A stretch of 64,000 nt of DNA, from positions 155,041 to 219,040 of the forward strand of contig NZ_CACSKD010000009.1 in the NCBI RefSeq assembly GCF_902706285.1. The letters run 5' to 3'. Each line of letters starts with the position of its first letter. Position 1 is the first letter of the stretch. The notes under the pieces are model-generated. The model searched no databases. It saw nothing but the letters and a program-made list of their open reading frames with translations, and was not told where the DNA came from. A program made the translations under genes and the position numbers. Source of the DNA: Rhizobium sp. 18055. Lineage in GTDB: Bacteria > Pseudomonadota > Alphaproteobacteria > Rhizobiales > Rhizobiaceae. Below, piece by piece: positions 57,425 to 64,000 of the stretch.

Positions 57425-58420
57425 ATGATCAAGAGAGCGGTAAACCTCATCGAGAATGGCGTGCTCGACTCGGCCAAGCGGACGCTCGGCACGGAGAGAC
57501 GGGCGCTGGAAGCCCTCGAACAGGCCTTCGACGGCGATCTCGCCGGTCCCTTCCTGCAGGCAGTCGAGATGATCGGCGAGATATCGGGGCGGGTGATCGT
57601 CACCGGTGTCGGCAAGAGTGGCCATATCGGCGTCAAGATCGCAGCAACGCTGGCGTCAACGGGAACGCCGGCATTCTTCATGCACGCGGCCGAAGCCAAT
57701 CACGGCGATCTCGGCATGGTCGGCAGGGGCGATGCGGTGATTGCCCTTTCCAAGGGCGGAGAAAGCGCGGAGCTGCGCAATATCATTGCCTACACGCGTC
57801 GCTTCTCCATTCCGCTGATCGCCATGACCTGTTCGGAAACATCTTCGCTCGGCAGGGCATCCGACATCGTGTTGCTGATGCCGAACGCGCAGGAGGCTTG
57901 CCCGCACGGACTGGCGCCGACCACCTCGACGATGATGCAGCTTGCCATGGGCGATGCGCTGGCAATCGCGCTGCTCGAAGCACGCGGCTTCACCGCCCGC
58001 GACTTCCATGTGTTCCATCCGGGCGGCAAGCTCGGCGCAGCGCTCAGCCACGTTGCCGATATCATGCACACCGGCGAACGCGTGCCGCTGGTGGCAAAGG
58101 GGACGCCTTTGCCCGAGGCGATCTCGACGCTCTCGCGCAAGCATTTCGGCTGCGTCGGCATTCTCGACGAGGATGGCCGGCTTTGCGGGATCGTGACCGA
58201 GGGCGACATGGCGCGCAATCTGACGCGCAACCTGTCGGAGCTGCTCGTCGACGACATCATGACGGCATCGCCGAAGACGGTGAAAGCCAATGTGCTGGCG
58301 ACGGCGGCGCTGGCTCTGCTCAACAAGCACAGCATCGGGGCGCTGATTGTCGTCGATGACGACAACCGACCGGTCGGGCTGGTGCATTTCCACGATCTGC
58401 TGAGGATCGGCGTCGCCTGA
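57425..58420 (+). CDS. kdsD: KpsF/GutQ family D-arabinose-5-phosphate isomerase
   Basis: The 331-aa enzyme has an SIS domain (about residues 40-175; VIVTGVGKSGHIGVKIAATL and HAAEANHGDLGMV) and two CBS domains (about 205-330). It isomerises ribulose-5-phosphate to arabinose-5-phosphate, the first step to KDO for LPS. It starts at ATG 57425. It is divergent from the beta-barrel gene and converges with NfeD. Confidence 0.92.
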   Translation: MIKRAVNLIENGVLDSAKRTLGTERRALEALEQAFDGDLAGPFLQAVEMIGEISGRVIVTGVGKSGHIGVKIAATLASTGTPAFFMHAAEANHGDLGMVGRGDAVIALSKGGESAELRNIIAYTRRFSIPLIAMTCSETSSLGRASDIVLLMPNAQEACPHGLAPTTSTMMQLAMGDALAIALLEARGFTARDFHVFHPGGKLGAALSHVADIMHTGERVPLVAKGTPLPEAISTLSRKHFGCVGILDEDGRLCGIVTEGDMARNLTRNLSELLVDDIMTASPKTVKANVLATAALALLNKHSIGALIVVDDDNRPVGLVHFHDLLRIGVA

Positions 58421-58440
58421 TCGAGGCATACTTGATCGTA

Positions 58441-58896
58441 TCAGGCCTGCTCGACCGTCAGGTCGCGACCATTGCTCGACACGACCTTTACCCGCGTTCC
58501 GACCGGCAGATCGGGACCGCTGACGCGCCATTGCGTGTCGTCCAGCCTGATGCGACCCTGGCCTTCGAGGATCGGTTCGGCCAGGGTGGCGGTGCGGCCG
58601 ACAAGGCTGGCACCGCGCTGGTTGAGGAAGGGTTCGTCAGTCTGGCCGTGATCCCGGGTCAGCCTGCGGCCGATGAAGGTGGCGGCGACCGCGAAGGCGG
58701 CAAACAGGATCGCCTGCAGCTGCCAGGCCCAGAAGGCGCTATCCCAGAACAGCAGCGACAGGGCGCCGACGGCAATCGCCGCAAGGCCGATCCAGACCAG
58801 GAAGAAGCCGGGCACCATCATCTCGGCGGCGAGCAGCACGAGGCCGATCACCCACCAGCTCCATGGCCCCAACTCCGATGTGATGGCGGCGAACAT
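58441..58896 (-). CDS. NfeD family membrane protein
   Basis: The 151-aa protein has three or four membrane helices (LGPWSWWVIGLVLLAAEMMVPG and following) and a C-terminal soluble OB-fold (residues about 90-150; LVGRTATLAEPILEGQGRI, GTRVKVVSSNGRDLTVEQ). Short NfeD proteins act with SPFH proteins, and an SPFH gene lies 3 bp upstream on the same strand. The pair is involved in membrane organisation and protein quality control. Confidence 0.92.
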   Translation of the reverse strand: MFAAITSELGPWSWWVIGLVLLAAEMMVPGFFLVWIGLAAIAVGALSLLFWDSAFWAWQLQAILFAAFAVAATFIGRRLTRDHGQTDEPFLNQRGASLVGRTATLAEPILEGQGRIRLDDTQWRVSGPDLPVGTRVKVVSSNGRDLTVEQA

Positions 58897-58899
58897 CGA

Positions 58900-59910
58900 T
58901 CAGCGCTCCGAATTCGGATTGAACGGATTGACCTGCGGCGTCGTGCGCGTCGCCACCTGACGGGGCGCCGGTGCTGCGGGCGGATTGCCGCTGTCCCCGA
59001 ACACTTCCCTGGCGATGGCGCCGATGCCGCTCAGCGAGCCGAGAATGGCGGACGCCTCGATCGGCATCAGCACCACCTTGGAATTGCTGGCCGAGCCGAT
59101 GGCTGTCAGCGCTTCGGTGTATTTCTGCGCCACGAAGTAGTTGATCGCCTGCACGTCACCGGCGGCGATTGCTTCGGACACCATTTTCGTTGCCTTGGCT
59201 TCGGCTTCGGCCAAGCGTTCGCGGGCTTCGGCGTTGCGGAAGGCTGCCTCGCGTTGGCCCTCGGCCTGCAGGATGGCCGACTGCTTGGCGCCCTCGGCGC
59301 GCAGGATCTGGGCGTTTCTGGAGCCTTCGGCTTCGAGAACCTGGGCGCGCTTCTCACGCTCGGCCTTCATCTGCCGCGCCATGGCATCGACAAGGTCGCG
59401 CGGCGGCTGGATGTCCTTGATCTCGACGCGGGTGACCTTGATGCCCCAGGGGCGGACGGCGTCATCGACCACGCGCAGAAGCCGGTCGTTGATCGCATCG
59501 CGGTTGGAGAGCAGCTCGTCGAGATCCATCGAGCCCATGACCGAGCGGATGTTGGTCATCGTCAGGTTGAGGATGGCGTTTTCGAGGTTGGAGACCTGGT
59601 AGGCGGCCTGGGCGGCGTTGAGGATCTGGTAGAAGGAGACGGCGTCGGCGGAGACCGAAGCATTGTCCTTGGTGATGACTTCCTGGGTCGGAACGTTCAG
59701 CACCTGTTCCATGACGTTCATGCGGGCGCCGACGCGCTCGATGAACGGGGTGATAATGTTGAGGCCGGGTTCCAGCGTGCGGGTGTAGCGGCCGAAGCGC
59801 TCCACCGTGTACTGATATCCCTGCGGCACGGTCTTGATGCCGGCAAACAGCACCAGAATGACGAAGATCACCAAAGCGATGACCATGATGTCGAAGCCGC
59901 CCAAAACCAT
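58900..59910 (-). CDS. SPFH/stomatin-like membrane protease regulator (QmcA-like)
   Basis: The 336-aa protein has an N-terminal membrane helix (IMVIALVIFVILVLFAGI), the SPFH/band 7 domain (VPQGYQYTVERFGRYTRTLEPGLN) and a long Ala/Glu-rich coiled coil. It probably forms ring-like membrane microdomains and restrains the protease FtsH, as QmcA and HflK/C do. The ATG 59910 (MVLGGFDIM) follows GGAGG; an in-frame ATG 5 codons upstream is unlikely. It overlaps functionally with the NfeD gene downstream. Confidence 0.93.
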   Translation of the reverse strand: MVLGGFDIMVIALVIFVILVLFAGIKTVPQGYQYTVERFGRYTRTLEPGLNIITPFIERVGARMNVMEQVLNVPTQEVITKDNASVSADAVSFYQILNAAQAAYQVSNLENAILNLTMTNIRSVMGSMDLDELLSNRDAINDRLLRVVDDAVRPWGIKVTRVEIKDIQPPRDLVDAMARQMKAEREKRAQVLEAEGSRNAQILRAEGAKQSAILQAEGQREAAFRNAEARERLAEAEAKATKMVSEAIAAGDVQAINYFVAQKYTEALTAIGSASNSKVVLMPIEASAILGSLSGIGAIAREVFGDSGNPPAAPAPRQVATRTTPQVNPFNPNSER

Positions 59911-60121
59911 GAAATTCCTCCGCAATCCGAATCGAATGAGCGCACTTTAGCCGAGACGATCCCGAAAGCCACGCTCTTCGCCGACCCGGCGCTGATCGCG
60001 CCATTTCGTCGCCCCCCTGATATGGGGTTTCGATTGGTTCTTCACAACGGGGATGCTTTGGCCTAGAAGGCGCCTCGTATCCGGTCGCAGCCCACCCGGT
60101 CAAAACAAGGGATCTGACATC

Positions 60122-60832
60122 ATGAAGACAATCGTCATCTGCTCCGGCGGATTGGACTCCATTTCGCTCGCCTACAAGGTGGCAGCGGAACAACAGCTTA
60201 TCGGCCTGCTCTCCTTCGACTACGGCCAGCGGCACCGCAAGGAGCTGGACTTTGCCGCGGCCTGTGCCAACCGGCTCGGGGTGCCGCACCAGATCATCGA
60301 CATCCGCCCGATCGGCGCCCATCTGACCGGCTCGGCCTTGACCGATGATATCGACGTGCCCGACGGTCACTATGCCGAGGAGACGATGAAGGCGACGGTG
60401 GTTCCCAACCGCAACGCCATCATGCTGGCCATTGCCTTCGGACTTGCCGCCGCGCAGAAGGCCGATGCGGTGGCCGTTGCCGTGCATGGCGGCGACCATT
60501 TCATCTACCCGGACTGCCGGCCGGGCTTCATCGACGCCTTCCAGGCGATGCAGAACGAGGCGCTCGACGGCTATGCCAGCGTTTCGCTCTATGCACCTTA
60601 CGTGAACGGCTCCAAGGCCGATATCGTGACCGACGGCACGAAGAACGGCACGCCGTTTGCCGAGACGTGGTCCTGCTACAAGGGCGGGCTTCGCCATTGC
60701 GGCCGCTGCGGCACCTGCGTCGAACGGCGTGAGGCCTTCCATCTGGCCGGCGTTATCGATCCGACCGGGTATGACGATGCCGATTTCTGGGTGGCTGCGA
60801 CGAGCGGGTTCTCGGCGCAGGAGGTGAAGTAG
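60122..60832 (+). CDS. queC: 7-cyano-7-deazaguanine synthase
   Basis: The 236-aa enzyme has the PP-loop ATP pyrophosphatase motif CSGGLDSISLAYK near the N-terminus and the Cys-rich zinc site CYKGGLRHCGRCGTCVERREAF near the C-terminus. It converts CDG to preQ0 in queuosine biosynthesis. It starts at ATG 60122. Its stop overlaps the queD start by one base. No preQ1 riboswitch was recognised upstream. Confidence 0.95.
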   Translation: MKTIVICSGGLDSISLAYKVAAEQQLIGLLSFDYGQRHRKELDFAAACANRLGVPHQIIDIRPIGAHLTGSALTDDIDVPDGHYAEETMKATVVPNRNAIMLAIAFGLAAAQKADAVAVAVHGGDHFIYPDCRPGFIDAFQAMQNEALDGYASVSLYAPYVNGSKADIVTDGTKNGTPFAETWSCYKGGLRHCGRCGTCVERREAFHLAGVIDPTGYDDADFWVAATSGFSAQEVK

Positions 60833-61188
60833 TGTTTCGCATCACCAAGGAATTCCACTTTTCCGCCTCGCACCAGCTGACACATCTGCCTGCCGATCAT
60901 CAGTGCGCCCGGCTGCATGGGCACAATTACATCGTCGTGGTCGAGCTTGCAGCAGCCGAGCTCAACGATGACGGCTTCGTGCGCGACTATCACGAGCTGG
61001 CGCCGCTGAAGCTCTATATCGACGATCGCTTCGACCATCGGCATCTGAACGAGGTGCTCGGGAATGAGCGGGTGACTTCCGAATTTCTCGCAAAGCATTT
61101 TTACGACTGGTGCAAGGCGCTGATGCCGGAGACGTCGGCGGTGCGGGTCAGCGAGACGCCGAAGACCTGGGCGGAATACCGGCCATGA
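60832..61188 (+). CDS. queD: 6-carboxytetrahydropterin synthase
   Basis: The 118-aa enzyme has the zinc His of FHFSASHQL, the catalytic Cys and zinc His pair in CARLHGHNYIVVVE, and a typical end (VRVSETPKTWAEYRP). It converts dihydroneopterin triphosphate to CPH4, the second step of queuosine synthesis. It starts with GTG 60832, overlapping queC by one base; its stop overlaps queE by 4 bp. Confidence 0.93.
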   Translation: MFRITKEFHFSASHQLTHLPADHQCARLHGHNYIVVVELAAAELNDDGFVRDYHELAPLKLYIDDRFDHRHLNEVLGNERVTSEFLAKHFYDWCKALMPETSAVRVSETPKTWAEYRP

Positions 61189-61922
61189 GTGGGGCTCGCC
61201 AGGCACCGATCCGCGTCAGCGAGATCTTTGGGCCGACGATCCAGGGGGAGGGCTTGCTGATCGGGCTGCCCACCGTGTTCGTCAGGACCGGGGGCTGCGA
61301 CTATCGCTGTTCGTGGTGCGATACGCTGCATGCCGTCGATAGCGACTATCGCGACCAGTGGCGGCCGATGTCGGTCAGCGAAATCTGGGCGGAAGTGGTA
61401 GCCCTATCGGGCGGCCAGCCGCTGACCGTCTCGCTCTCCGGCGGCAATCCGGCAATCCAGCCGTTCGGGCCGCTGATCGCCCACGGGCATGATCAGGGCT
61501 ATACGTTTGCGCTGGAGACGCAGGGCAGCGTCGCCAAGGACTGGTTTGCCGATCTCGATACGCTGGTGCTGAGCCCGAAGCCGCCGTCGAGCGGGATGGA
61601 GACGGACTGGGGCGCATTCGACGACTGTCTGCGCATGGCGGCTTCAGGGCCGCAGGTGGCGCTGAAGATTGTGGTGTTCGATGATCGGGATTATGCCTAT
61701 GCGCGGGACGCGTCGGCTCGCTATCCGGATCTGCCGGTCTACCTGCAGCCGGGGAACCACACGCCGCCCCCGCCAGACGATGATGACGCCCGGATCGATA
61801 TCGACGGGATCATGGAGCGGATGCTTTGGCTGGTCCGCAAGGTGACGGATGATCGCTGGTTTGCGGCGCGGGTCTTGCCGCAGCTGCATGTGCTGTTGTG
61901 GGGGAACAAGCGAGGGGTGTGA
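61185..61922 (+). CDS. queE: 7-carboxy-7-deazaguanine synthase (radical SAM)
   Basis: The 245-aa enzyme has the radical SAM cluster motif CDYRCSWCD (C-X3-C-X2-C), FGPTIQGEGLLIGLPTVFVR before it, and the SAM-binding SLSGGNPAIQP. It converts CPH4 to CDG. Its ATG (MSGARQAPIRVSE) overlaps the queD stop by 4 bp, so queCDE is a tight operon. Confidence 0.94.
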   Translation: MSGARQAPIRVSEIFGPTIQGEGLLIGLPTVFVRTGGCDYRCSWCDTLHAVDSDYRDQWRPMSVSEIWAEVVALSGGQPLTVSLSGGNPAIQPFGPLIAHGHDQGYTFALETQGSVAKDWFADLDTLVLSPKPPSSGMETDWGAFDDCLRMAASGPQVALKIVVFDDRDYAYARDASARYPDLPVYLQPGNHTPPPPDDDDARIDIDGIMERMLWLVRKVTDDRWFAARVLPQLHVLLWGNKRGV

Positions 61923-62045
61923 GTTTTGGAGAGGATGTGCCGTGTAGCTAACCCTCATCCGCCTGGGAGGCAAAAGGATGCTCACACGTCACTCCAGGAC
62001 CTGATCAGCAGTCGTCTCAAACGAAAAAAAGCTTAGCAAGTGGCT

Positions 62046-62447
62046 TTAAGAGCCGACGAACGTCCCATCGGCCGCAACCCAGATCACGCCCGGTATTTCA
62101 TAGAAATATACGAGTAAGTCTATGTGGTCCGGGTGGTCGACGTGACACGGCCAGTCGCTCCGAAGTGCACTGACGATCTCTTCCACTGGAGCGTTCCATC
62201 GGGCAGCAGTATCTTCGATTGTAAGTCGAGGGTGGGGATTGGAAGGTGACGTGTAGCAATCCGCATCGGGAGCGATGAAATAAATTCTCTCGGCTTTAAG
62301 CAGCTGCGTAATGACACTGAAAAATACTTCGACGTGCTTGTTGAACGGGAGCTCTGGGTTTCGCCCGCCAATCGCACTGAATAGACTGCTGATCCATAGA
62401 CCAAATGCATCTTCAATTGCCTGATCTGTATCCACAGTCTTCTGCAC
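62046..62447 (-). CDS. Hypothetical protein, DUF596/immunity-like (133 aa)
   Basis: The 133-aa soluble protein starts MQKTVDTDQAIEDAFG. Its pattern, LLKAERIYF in the middle, then SALRSDWP and a final GVIWVAADGTFVGS, is like DUF596 proteins and some contact-dependent immunity proteins; the match is by eye only. Base composition is nearer 50 percent GC, visibly lower than neighbours, which suggests recent acquisition. No toxin gene is beside it. The flanking gaps hold no other gene. Confidence 0.55.
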   Translation of the reverse strand: MQKTVDTDQAIEDAFGLWISSLFSAIGGRNPELPFNKHVEVFFSVITQLLKAERIYFIAPDADCYTSPSNPHPRLTIEDTAARWNAPVEEIVSALRSDWPCHVDHPDHIDLLVYFYEIPGVIWVAADGTFVGS

Positions 62448-62547
62448 TCTTGGTCTCCTTCACGCGGCCCAATCCTGCTGGATGATCAACGGCCCTTGCT
62501 TAGCGAGCGCGGCGAAATCTGAGGATGGTTTCAAATCCAGCAGCCAA

Positions 62548-63585
62548 TCACACCCAGCCAAGCAATTCGCGCCGCACCACCGTCTCCAGCACCCGCATGC
62601 CATCCTCGCTGTCGTTCAGACAGGGGATATGGGTGAACTTCTCGCCGCCGTTCTCATGGAACGAGTGCGCTGCCTGCTCGGCGATTTCTTCCAGGGTCTC
62701 GAGACAATCGGAGACGAAGCCGGGGTTGAGCACGGCGATGCGCTTGACGCCGTCCTGAGCGAGTTTCTCCACTGTCTTGTCGGTATAGGGCTGCAGCCAT
62801 TCTTCCGGTCCGAAGCGGGACTGGAAGGTGATCATGAACTGGTCCTTCGACAGGCCGAGCTTTTCGCGCAGCAGGCGGCCGGTCTTCATGCACTGACAGT
62901 GATAGGGATCGCCTTTCTTGAAGTAGGACATCGGGATGCCGTGGAACGAGGCGAGGATCTTTTCCGGCTGCCAGTCGAGCGTTGCCAGATGCATGGTGAT
63001 CGAGTTGGCCAGCGCCTCGATATAGCTGTCGTTGTCGTGATACTCGGGCACGGTGCGCAGCGCCGGCTGCCAGCGCATTTTCAGCAGATGCTGGAAGGCC
63101 TTGTCGTTGACGGTGGCGGTCGTCGCCGCCGCATATTGCGGATAGAGCGGGAAGAGCACGATCCGGTCGCAGCCATCGGCCTTCAACGCATCGATGCGCG
63201 AGGCGATCGACGGGGTGCCGTAGCGCATCGCCCAGTCGACCTGGACGTTGGGCAGGTCTTTCAGCCGTTCACCCATCAGTTCGGCCTGGCTGCGGGTGTA
63301 GGTGCGCAGGTAGCTTTCGTCGCGTTCCTTGTTCCAGATCAGCTCATAGGCCTTGCCGACCTTGCCGGGGCGGGTGTTCAAGACGATGCCGAACAGGATC
63401 GGGTACCACTTCCACGGCGACCATTCGATGACGCGCTTGTCGGTCAGGAATTCCTTGAGATAGCGGCGCATCGAGGTGTAGTCGGTGCCATCGGGAGTGC
63501 CGAGATTGACCAGCAGGACGCCGACCTTGCCGAACGTCACGACAGGATGGTCCGCCGGGCGGTGCGTGGTATCAACGGTCGTCAT
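62548..63585 (-). CDS. hemH: Ferrochelatase
   Basis: The roughly 345-aa enzyme has VGVLLVNLGTPDGTDY near the N-terminus, the active-site His in ILASFHGIPMSYFKKGD, and the CQCMKTGRLLREKLG stretch. It inserts ferrous iron into protoporphyrin IX, the last step of heme synthesis. The start could be ATG 63585 (MTTVDTTHRPAD), 63603 or 63621; I choose 63585 because GGGG lies just upstream and the family usually begins there. It is monocistronic. Confidence 0.93.
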   Translation of the reverse strand: MTTVDTTHRPADHPVVTFGKVGVLLVNLGTPDGTDYTSMRRYLKEFLTDKRVIEWSPWKWYPILFGIVLNTRPGKVGKAYELIWNKERDESYLRTYTRSQAELMGERLKDLPNVQVDWAMRYGTPSIASRIDALKADGCDRIVLFPLYPQYAAATTATVNDKAFQHLLKMRWQPALRTVPEYHDNDSYIEALANSITMHLATLDWQPEKILASFHGIPMSYFKKGDPYHCQCMKTGRLLREKLGLSKDQFMITFQSRFGPEEWLQPYTDKTVEKLAQDGVKRIAVLNPGFVSDCLETLEEIAEQAAHSFHENGGEKFTHIPCLNDSEDGMRVLETVVRRELLGWV

Positions 63586-63660
63586 CAAAACCCCAATGCT
63601 CATCTTCTCTGACCGGTTCATACGCAGCCCGGCCCGGATGGTTCATCCTATAGGAACAAA

Positions 63661-63690
63661 AACCGGCCCGGGGAACCCCCGGACCGGCTT
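63661..63690 (-). terminator. Rho-independent terminator of the LysM gene
   Basis: On the minus strand GCCGGTCCGGGGG pairs with CCCCGGGCCGGTT around a short loop, followed by TTTTTG. It lies 22 bp after the LysM gene stop. Confidence 0.85.
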
Positions 63691-63711
63691 TGAAGCTTGG
63701 GACAAATCGTC

Positions 63712-64000
63712 TTACCTGGACGGGATCTGCAGCTCCTTGCCAACCGTCAGGTGACGTGGCGTCGGCTTGCCGTTGGCCTCCGAGATCTTCTTCCAGAGCG
63801 TGCCGTCGCCATAGAACTGCTTGGCGAGATCCCAGAGCGTATCGCCCGATGCGATGACGTGGCTGGTCGGGGTGTTCGGGGCCAGCGCTGCCGGTGCCTC
63901 GGCGGCAGGGGCGGGTGTTGGCGTTGCTGCAGGCGCCGCCGGGGCAGGCGTTGCTGGTGCAGCCGGCGTTGCGGGGGCCGGGGTTGCAGGGGCTTTCTCT
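63712..64000 (-). CDS. LysM domain protein, 5' part cut by window
   Basis: The minus strand encodes a C-terminal LysM domain (VIASGDTLWDLAKQFYGDG and HLTVGKELQIPSR) ending at the TAA at 63712-63714. The visible part before it is an Ala/Pro/Thr-rich linker. LysM domains bind peptidoglycan; the rest of the protein, lying outside the window, would decide its job. It ends in a strong terminator. Confidence 0.85.
   Translation of the reverse strand, partial: EKAPATPAPATPAAPATPAPAAPAATPTPAPAAEAPAALAPNTPTSHVIASGDTLWDLAKQFYGDGTLWKKISEANGKPTPRHLTVGKELQIPSR

Noticed and set aside
59911..60121. A preQ1 riboswitch before queC
   Set aside because: I found no preQ1-I or preQ1-II core sequence or pseudoknot pattern in this gap.
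61950..61968. Second RIME copy downstream of queE
   Set aside because: Only a short CCCTCATCCG-like fragment is present, without the arms or hairpins.

Overview
The window reads as ordinary chromosomal DNA of a Rhizobiaceae bacterium (Rhizobium, Agrobacterium or a close relative). Supporting signs are the high GC content, a CpdR orthologue with the phospho-acceptor at D53, an mmgR-type small RNA next to hisN, a ROSE-type leader on an hsp20 gene, several GGAAC-N16-CGTT promoters of the alphaproteobacterial general stress sigma factor EcfG/RpoE2, and a RIME-like palindromic repeat. I see no prophage, insertion sequence, CRISPR array or plasmid-type replication gene. Species cannot be fixed from the window alone.

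Layout. 1-4.4 kb: a circularly permuted ATP-grasp gene (cut by the window edge) and a large transglutaminase/DUF2126 gene, a conserved but biochemically undescribed pair. 4.5-9.3 kb: a RIME-like repeat, a TctD/TctE-type two-component system, a GNAT acetyltransferase and an adenylate cyclase-TPR protein. 9.4-12.8 kb: a solute-binding protein, then a response regulator, a GAF histidine kinase and a 66-aa protein; EcfG promoters precede the response regulator and, on the other strand, the 66-aa gene. 13-16 kb: a complete tctCBA tripartite tricarboxylate transporter. 16-20 kb: hydrolases, a TetR regulator with a twin operator and an in-frame hexanucleotide repeat, and an aldo/keto reductase. 20-27 kb: small stress-type or secreted proteins, a DUF475 membrane protein with a structured leader, a protein phosphatase, an SNase-like protein and TMEM43. 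27.3-30.1 kb: tRNA-Val(GAC), cpdR, an N-formylglutamate amidohydrolase-family gene, the mmgR sRNA and hisN.

30.3-36.6 kb: a PAS-PAS chemoreceptor that has lost its signalling domain at a junction with a convergent cell-wall hydrolase gene, a lysophospholipase-like hydrolase, heat-shock hsp20 with an RpoH promoter and ROSE thermometer, and a divergent BASS transporter/LysR pair. 36.7-40.8 kb: cyoABCD quinol oxidase behind an FNR/FixK-type box. 40.9-49 kb: threonine aldolase and the glutamate synthase genes gltB and gltD, with an orphan AbrB/MazE-like antitoxin gene between them. 49-59.9 kb: a LysE exporter, a diguanylate cyclase, envelope enzymes (DUF459/SGNH hydrolase, MltB-like transglycosylase), galU/exoN, an outer-membrane beta-barrel, a KdsD-type isomerase and an NfeD-SPFH pair. 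60-64 kb: overlapping queCDE for the 7-deazaguanine pathway, an orphan immunity-like gene, hemH and a LysM protein cut by the window edge.

The least explained items are the truncated chemoreceptor junction, the antitoxin inside the glt locus, the regulatory RNAs (mmgR, ROSE leader, DUF475 leader), and the small genes behind EcfG promoters. No search or folding program was run: family names rest on recognisable motifs, and RNA structures on base pairing read by eye.
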